Source: Williamwhitmania sp035530955
GTDB taxonomy: Bacteria > Bacteroidota > Bacteroidia > Bacteroidales > Williamwhitmaniaceae
DNA: 14,724 bases
Direction of reading: 5' to 3'
Assembly: GCA_035530955.1 (NCBI GenBank)
Contig: DATKTT010000288.1
Location: 1 to 14,724 of the forward strand
The position numbers were made by a program, and so were the translations under genes. The notes under the pieces are model-generated. The model saw only the letters and a program-made list of their open reading frames with translations. It did not search any database and was not told the DNA's origin. Shown piece after piece: positions 14,664 through 14,724 of the stretch (its first letter is position 1; every line of letters starts with the position of its first letter).

Positions 14664-14724
14664 ATGGAATATCAACTTACAAGCAAGCACGAGGAGATTC
14701 GTGAGAAGGTTAGGAAATTTGCTG
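14664..14724 (+). CDS. Acyl-CoA dehydrogenase, N-terminal fragment (probable isovaleryl-CoA dehydrogenase)
   Basis: Only 20 complete codons lie inside the window (MEYQLTSKHEEIREKVRKFA), cut by the right edge. The pattern of a short start followed by an amphipathic helix with EEIRExVRxFA is typical of the acyl-CoA dehydrogenase N-terminal domain. The ATG is 5 bases after the liuD stop, so it is almost certainly part of the operon. Isovaleryl-CoA dehydrogenase, which makes 3-methylcrotonyl-CoA, is the enzyme the pathway needs. The substrate cannot be judged from 20 residues. Confidence 0.72.
   Translation, partial: MEYQLTSKHEEIREKVRKFA

Overview
The window looks like chromosomal DNA from a member of the Bacteroidota, probably a Bacteroidales/Marinilabiliales-type anaerobe or facultative anaerobe. 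Three things support this. Base composition is moderate. At least one promoter has the Bacteroidota form TTG-N19-TAnnTTTG, and most genes lack a clear Shine-Dalgarno. The gene set also fits: a fused ResB-CcsA cytochrome c maturation protein, a deoxyhypusine-synthase homologue paired with pyruvoyl-dependent arginine decarboxylase, and an ECF sigma operon with Spy/CpxP-like proteins. The species assignment is inference. There are 13 protein genes (two cut by the window ends) and no tRNA, rRNA, CRISPR array or insertion sequence that I can see.

Layout. (1) 1-1827, + strand: 3' part of a CcsBA-type cytochrome c synthase gene, open at the left edge. (2) 1880-3034, +: YqhD-type aldehyde reductase with its own promoter. 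It ends at a perfect bidirectional terminator shared with the convergent next block. (3) 3090-4882, - strand: pyruvoyl-dependent arginine decarboxylase followed by a deoxyhypusine-synthase homologue, a probable arginine-to-homospermidine polyamine route. (4) 4883-5517: about 580 bp of non-coding sequence with one tight hairpin, then a second terminator. (5) 5518-7668, -: ECF sigma factor, zinc-finger anti-sigma factor, a membrane-anchored metal-resistance/CnrX-like protein and a secreted Spy-like protein with a Met/Gly/Arg-rich tail. (6) 7836-10055, +: a four-helix-bundle/HAMP membrane sensor with no output domain, then a TrkH potassium transporter. (7) 10242-14724, +: a leucine-degradation (liu) operon: carboxyltransferase, methylglutaconyl-CoA hydratase, biotin carboxylase/BCCP, and the first 20 codons of an acyl-CoA dehydrogenase.

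How they work together. The liu genes together fit isovaleryl-CoA to 3-methylcrotonyl-CoA to 3-methylglutaconyl-CoA to HMG-CoA. The ECF block looks like a self-regulating envelope or metal-stress switch. The same bipartite motif (CGCGCAAGTTTTT-N12-GTCTAA) occurs just upstream of both the sigma gene and the anti-sigma gene at identical internal spacing, which is the clearest non-coding signal in the window. The polyamine pair implies agmatine-derived putrescine feeding homospermidine synthesis, with the agmatine-to-putrescine step encoded elsewhere.

The most interesting items for follow-up are the duplicated ECF promoter, the output-less HAMP protein in front of trkH, the polyamine pair and the non-coding region at 4883-5464. 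No system here is certainly new.
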